A DNA stretch of 46,916 nucleotides from Kytococcus schroeteri (lineage in GTDB: Bacteria; Actinomycetota; Actinomycetes; Actinomycetales; Dermatophilaceae). The stretch lies in assembly GCF_042433515.1 (NCBI RefSeq), contig NZ_JBHLVH010000015.1, positions 1 to 46,916 of the forward strand. The letters run 5' to 3'. The translations under genes were made by a program, and so were the position numbers. The notes under the pieces were generated by a model, which made no database searches, was not told where the DNA came from, and worked only from the letters and a program-made list of their open reading frames with translations. How positions within the stretch are numbered: the stretch's first letter is position 1; every line of letters starts with the position of its first letter. Shown here piece by piece: positions 9,105 to 16,739 of this stretch.

Positions 9105-9117
9105 GCCCCGCATCCTA
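9105..9117 (-). promoter_or_regulatory. Candidate -10 box for leaderless pheS
   Basis: TAGGAT at 9117-9112 is followed by 7 nt and the ATG at 9104. No clear -35 is visible. Confidence 0.4.
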
Positions 9118-9134
9118 CGGCCCGGGGCGGCGCG

Positions 9135-9944
9135 TCAGGCGCGTGCGGGGTGCATCGCCGAGGCGTAGAGGCAGACGGCGGCGGCGGTGGCGAGATTGAG
9201 CGACTCGGCACGCCCCAGCAGGGGGACGGCCACCGCGTCGTCGCAGGCGGCCACCTGGGCGTCCGGCAGGCCGCGGGCCTCGTTGCCGAAGACCCACAGG
9301 TGGGGGCCGGTCAGGTCGGCCGCGGGCAGCGTCGTGGTGGCGTAGCCGTCGGCGGCCACGAGGCGCACGGAGCCGGCCGTCGCCTCACGCAGGACCTCGA
9401 AGGGGACGCCGGTGACCACCGGGAGGTGGTGCAGCGAGCCGGCCGTGGAGCGCACGACCTTGGGGTTGGTGACGTCGACCGAGGCGTCGGTGACCACGAC
9501 GAAGGACGCACCGGCGGCGTCGGCAGCGCGCACGACCGTCCCGAGGTTGCCCGGGTCACGGACCTCCGAGAGCACCGCGCCGAAGCCCTCCCCCAGTCCC
9601 GGGAGCACCTCCTCGAGGGTGGCCGGGCGCCACCGGGCAACGGCCACGATGCCGGCGGGCGTGTCCGCATCGGCGATGGTGCGCAGCACCCCGGCGTCCA
9701 CGAGGTGGGAGTGGACGGGCGTGGACTCGAGCAGCTCGCGGAACTCGGCCTGGGTGGTGAGGAAGTCCGCGGTGACGAAGACGTCCTCGGCGAGCTCGGG
9801 CTCGTGCCGCAGCAGCTCGCGGACGCACTGGGGGCCCTCCACGAGGTAGCGCCCGGTGCGCCGACGCGCCGAACGCCGGCCCAGCTGTGCCGCCGCCCGG
9901 ACCCGCCCCGATGTGGAGGTCAGGTGGGTGTCACGGGGGAGCAC
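9135..9944 (-). CDS. SpoU/TrmH-family RNA 2'-O-methyltransferase
   Basis: SAM-dependent methyltransferase of the SPOUT class, 269 aa. Motif 1 is DPGNLGTVVRAADAAG, motif 2 FGNEARGLP, and motif 3 GRAESLNLATAAAVCLY. The last two form the trefoil-knot SAM site. The N terminus (GRYLVEGPQCVRELL) is the L30e-like RNA-binding domain of TsnR/RlmB-like enzymes. The target is probably 23S rRNA but cannot be assigned. The GTG start is 32 bp after rplT, so it probably belongs to the infC-rpmI-rplT transcript, a common neighbour in bacteria. Confidence 0.92.
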   Translation of the reverse strand: MLPRDTHLTSTSGRVRAAAQLGRRSARRRTGRYLVEGPQCVRELLRHEPELAEDVFVTADFLTTQAEFRELLESTPVHSHLVDAGVLRTIADADTPAGIVAVARWRPATLEEVLPGLGEGFGAVLSEVRDPGNLGTVVRAADAAGASFVVVTDASVDVTNPKVVRSTAGSLHHLPVVTGVPFEVLREATAGSVRLVAADGYATTTLPAADLTGPHLWVFGNEARGLPDAQVAACDDAVAVPLLGRAESLNLATAAAVCLYASAMHPARA

Positions 9945-9976
9945 GGTGGACCGGCGTTCGGTGGTGTGGTGGGAAC

Positions 9977-10468
9977 TCAGGCGTTCGCGGCCACGTTCTC
10001 GGCCTCGCGAGAAGCCTCGACGGAGGCGCTGTCGCCAGCCTGGGCGGCAGCGGTGGCGGCCTTCTGGCCACGCGGGGCGGCGCCGGCGGTGGCGGTCTCG
10101 TCACCCTTGACGGCCGGGACGTTGGCGCGGGCGATCTCCACCAGGGCGGTGAAGGTGGCCGGGTCGTTGACGGCCAGCTCGGCCAGCATGCGGCGGTCGA
10201 CCTCGACCTCCGCGATCTTCAGGCCCTGGATGAACCGGTTGTAGGTCATGCCGTTCGCGCGGGCCGCAGCGTTGATGCGCTGGATCCACAGACGGCGGAA
10301 GTCGCCCTTGCGGTCCTTGCGGTGGTCGAACGAGTAGACCAGCGAGTGGGTGACCTGCTCCTTGGCCTTGCGGTAGAGACGCGAGCGCTGGCCGCGGTAA
10401 CCGCTGGCGCGCTCGAGAACGACTCGACGCTTCTTCTGGGCGTTGACTGCCCGCTTCACGCGTGCCAC
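9977..10468 (-). CDS. rplT: 50S ribosomal protein L20
   Basis: Binds 23S rRNA early in 50S assembly. The conserved core is about residues 1-118 (MARVKRAVNAQKKRR, ASGYRGQRSRLYRKAKEQV, INAAARANGMTYNRFI). The protein is 163 aa, about 40 longer than the usual L20, because of an Ala/Glu-rich low-complexity tail. The GTG start has the Shine-Dalgarno AAGGAG 7 nt upstream. Third gene of infC-rpmI-rplT. Confidence 0.96.
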   Translation of the reverse strand: MARVKRAVNAQKKRRVVLERASGYRGQRSRLYRKAKEQVTHSLVYSFDHRKDRKGDFRRLWIQRINAAARANGMTYNRFIQGLKIAEVEVDRRMLAELAVNDPATFTALVEIARANVPAVKGDETATAGAAPRGQKAATAAAQAGDSASVEASREAENVAANA

Positions 10469-10518
10469 GTGGTAACTCCTTGAATCAGTAGGTAGGTGCT
10501 GGGGAGATCAGGCGCGGG

Positions 10519-10713
10519 TCAGATACCCAGCAGCTTCTTGATCTTCTTCTCGTCGGCCTTGGCCACCGGCACGTCGTTCACCAGGCGGCGGGCGTCGCTG
10601 GACGAACGCTCCTGGAACTTGTGGACGTGGCGGGCGCGCTGGCGCATGATCTTGCCGCTGCCGGTCACGCGGAAACGCTTCTTGGTACCGGAGTGGGTCT
10701 TGTTCTTCGGCAT
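10519..10713 (-). CDS. rpmI: 50S ribosomal protein L35
   Basis: A basic 64-aa ribosomal protein. MPKNKTHSGTKKRFRVTGSG is the classic L35 opening and the C terminus KKIKKLLGI is typical. The ATG follows GAAGGGAT. It lies between infC and rplT with spacers of 71 and 50 bp, the near-universal gene order. Confidence 0.97.
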   Translation of the reverse strand: MPKNKTHSGTKKRFRVTGSGKIMRQRARHVHKFQERSSSDARRLVNDVPVAKADEKKIKKLLGI

Positions 10714-10784
10714 GGGCCGATCCCTTCGTTCTGACGGACAGGTGGGGCGGCACGGCGGAACCGTGCCGGGGAGGTCGGAGGACC

Positions 10785-11414
10785 TCAGGCTTCTGCGGGC
10801 GCCTCGGCGGCCTGCTGGGCCGGCGTCTCGGGCTGGTCGGACTCGCCCTTGCGCTCCCGCTTCTTGGCCTCCTGCTCCTTGCGGCGTGCCGCCTGGGCCT
10901 GGGCCTTGTTGCGGGTCGAGCCGAAGACCATGGTCATGTTGCGGCCGTCCTGCTTGGGCTTGCTCTCGACGACGCCCAGCTCGCTGACGTCCTCGGCCAG
11001 GCGCTGCAGCAGGCGGAAGCCCAGCTCGGGCTTCGACTGCTCGCGGCCACGGAACATGATGGTGACCTTGACCTTGTCGCCGGCGGACAGGAAGCGCTCG
11101 ACGTGACCCTTCTTGGTCTCGTAGTCGTGCTGGTCGATCTTCGGCCGGAGCTTGATCTCCTTGATGACCGTGTTGACCTGCTTCTTGCGCGACTCACGGT
11201 CCTTCATGGCGTTCTCGTACTTGAACTTGCCGTAGTCCATGAGCTTGGCGACCGGAGGCTTGGCCATGGGAGCGACCTCCACGAGATCCAGGTCGGCCTC
11301 GGCTGCCAGACGCAGGGCGTCCTTGACGCGCACGATGCCGACCTGCTCGCCGTTGGGGCCGACCAACCGCACTTCCGGGACCCGGATGCGGTCGTTGATG
11401 CGGGGCTCGCTGAT
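10785..11414 (-). CDS. infC: Translation initiation factor IF-3 (AUC start)
   Basis: IF3 binds the 30S subunit, keeps subunits apart and rejects non-canonical start codons. Translation from ATC at 11414 gives ISEPRINDRIRVPEVRLVGP, the family N terminus, with GAAGGAG followed by 7-8 nt before it. The open frame continues upstream, but those residues are unlike IF3. No ATG or GTG lies near the conserved start. The N domain spans about 1-80, then linker and C domain to about 175, then a charged tail rich in Lys, Glu and Ala (total about 209 aa). An AUC start lets IF3 repress its own mRNA, as known for AUU in Escherichia coli. A long structured leader precedes it. Confidence 0.95.
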   Translation of the reverse strand: MSEPRINDRIRVPEVRLVGPNGEQVGIVRVKDALRLAAEADLDLVEVAPMAKPPVAKLMDYGKFKYENAMKDRESRKKQVNTVIKEIKLRPKIDQHDYETKKGHVERFLSAGDKVKVTIMFRGREQSKPELGFRLLQRLAEDVSELGVVESKPKQDGRNMTMVFGSTRNKAQAQAARRKEQEAKKRERKGESDQPETPAQQAAEAPAEA

Positions 11415-11470
11415 GGTGCTACTCCTTCGTCGGGTCGATGACGGGTGACGCTCGACCCCTCCTCCACACG

Positions 11471-11505
11471 AAGAAAGGGCCTCTCGGCACCTGCCGGAGA
11501 GACCC
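11471..11505 (-). terminator. Terminator-like hairpin in the infC leader
   Basis: On the minus strand GGGTCTCTC (11505-11497) pairs with GAGAGGCCC (11485-11477) with one mismatch and an inner GGC/GCC extension, followed by TTTCTT. It lies about 60-90 nt before the infC start and after the mapped promoter, so it may be an attenuator. Confidence 0.5.
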
Positions 11506-11670
11506 AGACCATGCAGCGGCCACCGCACGATGCGGGGCACCTCCCCCACCGAGGCCTTGCGGCCAAGGACTCAGGCGACGCCGCGTGGTGTCACGCGACG
11601 CACCGTGGGAGTGCACGACCCACGTACCGGATCGGCCGCAGGTGGAGACGGGGTCTCACTTCAGACGGAC

Positions 11671-11699
11671 AGGATAGCCGGTCAGGCGTGTGGGTCCAA
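11671..11699 (-). promoter_or_regulatory. Predicted promoter of infC-rpmI-rplT
   Basis: TTGGAC (11699-11694), a 17-nt spacer and TATCCT (11676-11671) form a near-consensus vegetative promoter. The -35 lies at the 3' end of the HisA-SseB gene. Transcription would begin near 11664, giving a leader of about 250 nt. Confidence 0.6.
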
Positions 11700-13103
11700 A
11701 CCCAGGGCACTGACGACCACGCCGTCGACGCGGGAGCGGACCTCGACGTCCTCCAGGACGCCGGCGACCAGACGCCCCGCCTCGCGGTCGTCGCCCAGTC
11801 CCCGCAGCCCCAGGACGAGCTCGCCCTCCGGGCCGCTGCGCACCGCGACACCCGTGACCCGGGGGTCCTCCTTGAGCCGGCGCAGGCCGGCCAGCACCAC
11901 CTCGTCGTCCACGGGGCGCCGCCACGGGATGCGGCGGGCCAGCGCACGCACCATCGAGGGCCGGACGACGCGCGCGGCCGGGGAGCCGGGATCGACGACC
12001 AGCGCCGGGGCCTCGTCGGAGAGCGCAGCCTGCGCCACCGTGTGGCCGCGGACCGGCACCGGGCGTGCGTCGGCCCGCCAGCGCGTGACCTCCTCGACCG
12101 TGGTGAACACCGGCAGCGCCGCCCAACCCTGCGGGGTGCGCACCTGCGCCACAGCCACGTCGGCGGCGTCCGCACCCTCCTCGGCGAGGACGCCCACGAA
12201 CACGCGGGCGGTGTCGAGGGCGGCCACCAGGGCACCGTCGTCCAGCGGGTCCTCCCCCGGGCCGGGCAGCGCGGGGTCGAGGGCGCCGTCGTCGTCGTCG
12301 AACTCACCGCGCTGGAGGGAGCGCCCCTCCCAGGGAGTGCCGGCCGAGTCGGCGGTGGGGTCGGTGGGCGGGCCCGCGAGCTCACCGAGCAGACGCTGGG
12401 CCCGGCCCAGCTCCACGGCGCCCGCGTACAGCGCGGCCCCGAGGATGACCTCGCCGACCGCCGGGCCGTGGGGACCGCGGAGGCTCGAGACCGCCACGAG
12501 GTCGCCGGTGGTGCTCACCCCGCCGGAGGCCACGAGGGTCCCCTGCAGGTGCGCCGCGGCCTCACGGAGTCCTGCGAGGTCCGGTCCGGTCATGCGACCG
12601 TCGGCCCCGGCGGAGGCGACGACCCAACGGCGCGGCCCGAGAGCGCCCAACGCGGCCCAGTGGTCCGTGACCGGACCGAGGTCGAGATCGGTGCCCCGGG
12701 CCACCACGCGGCCGTCCCGGAGGTCGAGTCCGAGCTGGAGCTCCTCGCCGTACCGGGCAGCCAGGGCGCGCGCGGCCACCGGGTCCCGCCAGAGGGCCGA
12801 GGAGGCGGTGACGGCCACCGCGCCCCACCCGAGGGCGCGCTCCACGTCCTCGGTTGCGAGGACCCCGCCGGACACCTCCACGGGGACGCCGGCGGAACGC
12901 ACCAGCTCGGCCATCAGCGCGTCGTTCGCGCCGCGCCCGGTGGCGCGGTCCAGGTCGACCAGGTGGAGTCGCTCGGCGCCCTGGGCGACCCAGTGGGCCA
13001 CCGCCGCGCTCGGGTCGGCCAGCGAACCGTCCAGGTCCTGGGCGGTCCGCCCGCCGACGACGTCGACCGCCGGCCACAGCCGCAACGGCACACGAGCCCT
13101 CAT
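11682..13103 (-). CDS. hisA: HisA/PriA-like domain fused to SseB domain
   Basis: One uninterrupted 473-aa frame. Residues 1-240 form a HisA/PriA beta/alpha barrel (PAVDV 11-15, HLVDLD, SGG 78-80, GLDLRD 125-130, ASGGV, GAALY). Residues 255-473 form an SseB-like region (PWEGR, DDGALDPAL, AALPVFTT, ARPVPV, DPGSP). In related genomes these are two adjacent genes; no ATG or GTG occurs at the junction here. The barrel is divergent. Against my memory of PriA, the VRL arginine is Gln22, the SGGIR arginine is Leu82, and the second catalytic aspartate (VTDxxxDG) is Ser164; Asp14 and Asp127 remain. Isomerase activity is doubtful. The ATG has the Shine-Dalgarno GAGGAGG and overlaps the upstream stop by 4 bp. 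Confidence 0.85.
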   Translation of the reverse strand: MRARVPLRLWPAVDVVGGRTAQDLDGSLADPSAAVAHWVAQGAERLHLVDLDRATGRGANDALMAELVRSAGVPVEVSGGVLATEDVERALGWGAVAVTASSALWRDPVAARALAARYGEELQLGLDLRDGRVVARGTDLDLGPVTDHWAALGALGPRRWVVASAGADGRMTGPDLAGLREAAAHLQGTLVASGGVSTTGDLVAVSSLRGPHGPAVGEVILGAALYAGAVELGRAQRLLGELAGPPTDPTADSAGTPWEGRSLQRGEFDDDDGALDPALPGPGEDPLDDGALVAALDTARVFVGVLAEEGADAADVAVAQVRTPQGWAALPVFTTVEEVTRWRADARPVPVRGHTVAQAALSDEAPALVVDPGSPAARVVRPSMVRALARRIPWRRPVDDEVVLAGLRRLKEDPRVTGVAVRSGPEGELVLGLRGLGDDREAGRLVAGVLEDVEVRSRVDGVVVSALGLDPHA

Positions 13104-13726
13104 CGTTCCTCCTCCTCGGCCCTCTCGGCCAGACGGTCGGACAGCACCCCCACGAAGCGCTGGACCTCGCGGGGGTCGGGTTCCACGCGCCGACTGCCCG
13201 GCAACGGGTCCGGCCGGCGGAACTCGGCGGCGCCGGGCAGCCCCAGCAGACCGGCCAGGCGCACCCCGAGGGCCACCGGGTCGGCGCCCGTCGCCCGCCC
13301 CCGGGAGACCAACCCCGTCACGGCATCGCCCTGGTCGGGTACGCCTGCCACCCGCGCGAGATGACGCGGACCACAGACCGGCAGGTCACCCAGTGGGTGG
13401 GGGCCCACCCCCGGCTGGGCCACGACCCAGTGCAGCTCGGCGTCACCCCCGTCGGCTGCCGCCACCACGAGCAGCCCGCCCCGCACCGTCATCCCCACGA
13501 CGGGCAGCACCCTGTCCGGGACCGGCCGGCTCAGCGTGAGACCCAGGGCATCGCCGTAGGGTCCCAGGCCCGCGGGCACCGAGGCGGGGCGCACGACGGT
13601 CCACCCGTCGCCCCGCGCGTGGTCGGCGGAGACGACTCCCCCGGACAGCCAGTCGGCCACCGCATCCTGGTGCCCCCGGAACCACAGCAGGGTGGCCCCG
13701 GTGCGGGAGCGAGGGTCGGTGGTCAC
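13100..13726 (-). CDS. Protein of unknown function between glnE and hisA
   Basis: I do not recognise this 208-aa protein. It begins TTDPRSRTGATLLWFRGHQDAV, has a Gly/Val/Ala-rich middle with predicted beta strands (RVLPVVGMTVRGGLLVVAA), and ends in a charged segment (RRVEPDPREVQRFVGVL, AEEEER). No signal peptide or clear membrane helix is seen. The start is GTG at 13726, with TAGAAT exactly 7 nt upstream, so it is probably leaderless. Its stop overlaps the next ATG by 4 bp, which couples it to the HisA-SseB fusion; a role with the SseB half is possible but only inferred. G/C-rich third positions support real coding. Confidence 0.75.
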   Translation of the reverse strand: MTTDPRSRTGATLLWFRGHQDAVADWLSGGVVSADHARGDGWTVVRPASVPAGLGPYGDALGLTLSRPVPDRVLPVVGMTVRGGLLVVAAADGGDAELHWVVAQPGVGPHPLGDLPVCGPRHLARVAGVPDQGDAVTGLVSRGRATGADPVALGVRLAGLLGLPGAAEFRRPDPLPGSRRVEPDPREVQRFVGVLSDRLAERAEEEER

Positions 13727-13739
13727 GCCCGGGATTCTA
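13727..13739 (-). promoter_or_regulatory. Candidate -10 box for leaderless gene at 13726
   Basis: TAGAAT at 13739-13734, then 7 nt, then GTG. It separates this gene from glnE transcriptionally. Confidence 0.5.
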
Positions 13740-13778
13740 CGGAGCGGACCCCGACCAGCGGCGCACGCGGTCGCCGGC

Positions 13779-16739
13779 TCAGGCGAAGAAGACGCGCTCC
13801 ACCACGGCGCGAGCCCGGCGGGACCGCCGCAGGTACTCCTCGGTGAGCTCCGCCCCGGCGCCGGCAGGGCGCCCCATCGCGCGGGACACACCCTCCCGGT
13901 CGAGCGGGTCGGTGGGGATGGAGTCGCTCGCCCGGCCGCGCCAGAGCATGCTCGCGTCACGGACCTCCCCGGCCATCTCCCACGCCTCCGAGAGGGCCTC
14001 GGCGTCCGCGGCCGAGAGGAGCTCGTGGCCACGGAGCGCCGTCAGGGCCTGGCGCGTGCTCGCGGTACGCAGGTCCGCCAGCCGGGCGGCGTGCTCCATC
14101 TGGAGCATCTGCACCGTCCACTCGACGTCCGAGAGGCCGCCGCGGCCCAGCTTGAGGTGCAGCCGGGGGTCACCACCGCGGGGGATGCGCTCGGCCTCCA
14201 TGCGGGCCTTGAGCACCCGCATCTCGCGCAGCGCCGCAGGCGTCAGACCCCCCTCGGGGTAGCGACGGGGGTCGACGAGGACCATCACCCGTGCGCAGAG
14301 CTCGGCATCGCCGGCGACCGGCCGGGCCCGGACGAGGGCCTGCGCCTCCCAGGGCGAGCTCCAGCGCTCGTAGTACTGCTCCAGGGAGGCGATGCCGCGC
14401 ACCGTGGGCCCGCTGCGCCCCTCGGGCCGGAGGTCGATGTCGACCTCCAAAGGGGGCTCGGACCCGGCCACGAGCGTGGAACGCAGGGCCTTGAGGGCCG
14501 CGGTGGCGGCCTCCGCCCGCCCCGGTGCGTCGTCGTGCACGAGGAAGACGTCGGCATCGCTGGCGAAGCCCATCTCCCCACCACCGAGGCGCCCCATGCC
14601 GATGACGGCGACCCCGGTCGAGTCGCCGTCCAGGGCAGCCTCGAGCACCGCGTCGAGCAGGGCCTCGGCGGCGTTGGTGAGCCCCTCCTGGACCTGCGCG
14701 GAGTCCACCTGCCCCGTGAGGCGCCCGATGCCCAGGCGAAGGACCTCCGTGCGTCGCAGCACCCGGGCCGCCGTGGCCGCGTCCTCCACCGAGCCCGCAC
14801 GGCCCACCGCACTGCGCATGCGCGAGACGACCGCCTCGCGCGAGGGCGGGACCAGGGCGTCCGGCTCGCCGAGCAGGCGCACCGCGTCCGGCCCGCGTTC
14901 CAGCAGGCCCGTGAGGTAGCGGCTCGCCGAGAGGACGTGCGCGAAGCGCTGGGCGGCGTGCCCCTCGTCGCGCAGCATCGCCATGTACCAGTGGGTCCCG
15001 CCCAGCGACTCGCTGATGCGGCGGAAGGCCAGCAGCCCCGCATCGGGGGCCGGCCAGCCGGCGAACCAGCCGAGCATCGCCGGCAGCAGCTGACGCTGAA
15101 TGGCGGCGGTCCGCGAGACGCCCCGGGTGAGCGACTCCAGGTGGCGCACCGACCCCGCGGGGTCGGCGAAGCCCAGCGCGGCGAGGCGCTCGGTGACCGC
15201 GTCCGGCGACATCCGGGCCTGGGTGGGCGTGAGGTCCGAGAGGGCGGAGAGGACCGGGCGGTAGAACAATCGCTCGTGGAGGCGCCGGACCTCCTTGGAC
15301 ACCTCCGCCCAGCGCCGCTCCACCTCCTGGGCCGGGTCCTTGGTCCACCCCATCGCGCGGCCCAGGCGGCGCAGGTCGTCCTCGTCCACCGGCAGCAGGT
15401 GCGAACGCCGCAGGCGGTCGAGCTGGATGCGGTGCTCCAGGGCACGCAGGAGACGGTAGGCCGGGTCGAGCACGGCGGCGTCGGACCGGGCCACGTAACC
15501 GCCGGCCGCGAGCGCCGTGAGCCCCGGCAGGGTGCTGCCCGAGCGCAGCGACTCGTCGACTCGCCCGTGCACGAGCTGCAGCAGCTGCACGGAGAACTCG
15601 ATGTCGCGCAGGCCCCCGGCGCCGAGCTTGAGCTGCCGCTTGGCCTCCGCGGCCGGGATGTGGGCCTCCACGCGGCGCCGCATGGCCTGCACCCCCTCCA
15701 CGAAGCCGTCCCGGGTGGCCACCTGCCACACCATCGGGTCCACGAGGTCGACGAAGGCCTGCCCCAACTCGGGGTCGCCGGCGACCGGCCGCGCCTTGAG
15801 CAACGCCTGGAACTCCCAGGTGGAGGCCCACCGCTCGTAGTAGCCGCGGAAGGACTCCAGGGTGCGCACGAGCGGCCCGGCCTTGCCCTCCGGGCGCAGC
15901 GCGGCGTCCACCGGCCAGAGCGTGCCCTCGGCGGTGGTCGCGCCGCAGGCCTGCACCAGGCGGGTCGCGAGGCGTGCCCCGACCTGCAGGGCCCGGGCCT
16001 CCTCGACCCCCTCGGCCGGCTCCGCGGCGAAGATGACGTCCACGTCGCTCACGTAGTTGAGCTCGCGCCCGCCGGTCTTGCCCATGCCGATGACGGCCAG
16101 GCGCACGTCCTCGGCGTGGTCGACCTCGTGGCGCGCGATGACGAGCGCCGCCTCGAGGGCGCCGGCGGCCAGGTCCGCCAGGGCGGCGGCCACGGCGTCG
16201 ACCACCTCGGTGGGGTCGGGGGCGGTGAGGTCGAGGCCGGCCACGCGCACCAGCTGACCGCGGTAGGCCACGCGGAGCGCGTCGTCGCCGCTCTCCCCCG
16301 CCGCCACGGCCTCGGAGACCGCCGCCACGAGCACCTCGCGGGCCTCCTCGGGGGTGGGCAGGGTCTCGGCGTCGAGCAGCTCGAGGTGCTCCGGGTGGCG
16401 CGCCAGGTGGTCACCGAGCACCTGGCTGGCCCCGAGCACCGCCACGAGACGTGCCAGGGGGCCCCGCTCGGCGTCGGGGCCGGCCGCGTCCATGCGCCCG
16501 ACCCACGCCCGGCGCTGCTCAGGACCGGCCGCCTCGGCGATGCGGACCGCTGCCAGGACCGCCCGGTCCGGATCCGCTGCCCGCCCCAGGGCCCGCGCCA
16601 GCCCCACCTGGTGCTCCCAGTCGTCCCGGCCGAGCAGGCGTGAGAGGTCGTCGAGGCACCCGGCGGCGCGCCGCCCCTCGGTGAACCCCTCGCGGAGCAG
16701 CCAGGCCACCCCGCCCGGTCGGGAACCCCGCGGGTTCAC
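13779..16739 (-). CDS. glnE: Bifunctional glutamine synthetase adenylyltransferase/adenylyl-removing enzyme
   Basis: Controls type I glutamine synthetase by adding and removing AMP. 986 aa, normal length. It has two nucleotidyltransferase halves: GMGKTGGRELNYVSDVDVIF at about 218-237 (removase half) and GMGRLGGGEMGFASDADVFL at about 711-736 (adenylylating half), each with its DxD metal pair. Helical repeats separate and follow them. The GTG start overlaps the glnA2 stop as GTGA. The adjacent GlnA2 lacks the usual adenylylation tyrosine motif, so the target is presumably a GlnA1 elsewhere. Confidence 0.96.
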   Translation of the reverse strand: MNPRGSRPGGVAWLLREGFTEGRRAAGCLDDLSRLLGRDDWEHQVGLARALGRAADPDRAVLAAVRIAEAAGPEQRRAWVGRMDAAGPDAERGPLARLVAVLGASQVLGDHLARHPEHLELLDAETLPTPEEAREVLVAAVSEAVAAGESGDDALRVAYRGQLVRVAGLDLTAPDPTEVVDAVAAALADLAAGALEAALVIARHEVDHAEDVRLAVIGMGKTGGRELNYVSDVDVIFAAEPAEGVEEARALQVGARLATRLVQACGATTAEGTLWPVDAALRPEGKAGPLVRTLESFRGYYERWASTWEFQALLKARPVAGDPELGQAFVDLVDPMVWQVATRDGFVEGVQAMRRRVEAHIPAAEAKRQLKLGAGGLRDIEFSVQLLQLVHGRVDESLRSGSTLPGLTALAAGGYVARSDAAVLDPAYRLLRALEHRIQLDRLRRSHLLPVDEDDLRRLGRAMGWTKDPAQEVERRWAEVSKEVRRLHERLFYRPVLSALSDLTPTQARMSPDAVTERLAALGFADPAGSVRHLESLTRGVSRTAAIQRQLLPAMLGWFAGWPAPDAGLLAFRRISESLGGTHWYMAMLRDEGHAAQRFAHVLSASRYLTGLLERGPDAVRLLGEPDALVPPSREAVVSRMRSAVGRAGSVEDAATAARVLRRTEVLRLGIGRLTGQVDSAQVQEGLTNAAEALLDAVLEAALDGDSTGVAVIGMGRLGGGEMGFASDADVFLVHDDAPGRAEAATAALKALRSTLVAGSEPPLEVDIDLRPEGRSGPTVRGIASLEQYYERWSSPWEAQALVRARPVAGDAELCARVMVLVDPRRYPEGGLTPAALREMRVLKARMEAERIPRGGDPRLHLKLGRGGLSDVEWTVQMLQMEHAARLADLRTASTRQALTALRGHELLSAADAEALSEAWEMAGEVRDASMLWRGRASDSIPTDPLDREGVSRAMGRPAGAGAELTEEYLRRSRRARAVVERVFFA

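Noticed and set aside
11419..11616. A 65-aa minus-strand frame in the infC leader whose stop lies in the infC ribosome binding site
   Set aside because: It looks like a coupled leader peptide, but third positions are only moderately G/C and it has no ribosome site. Leader structure explains the region better.
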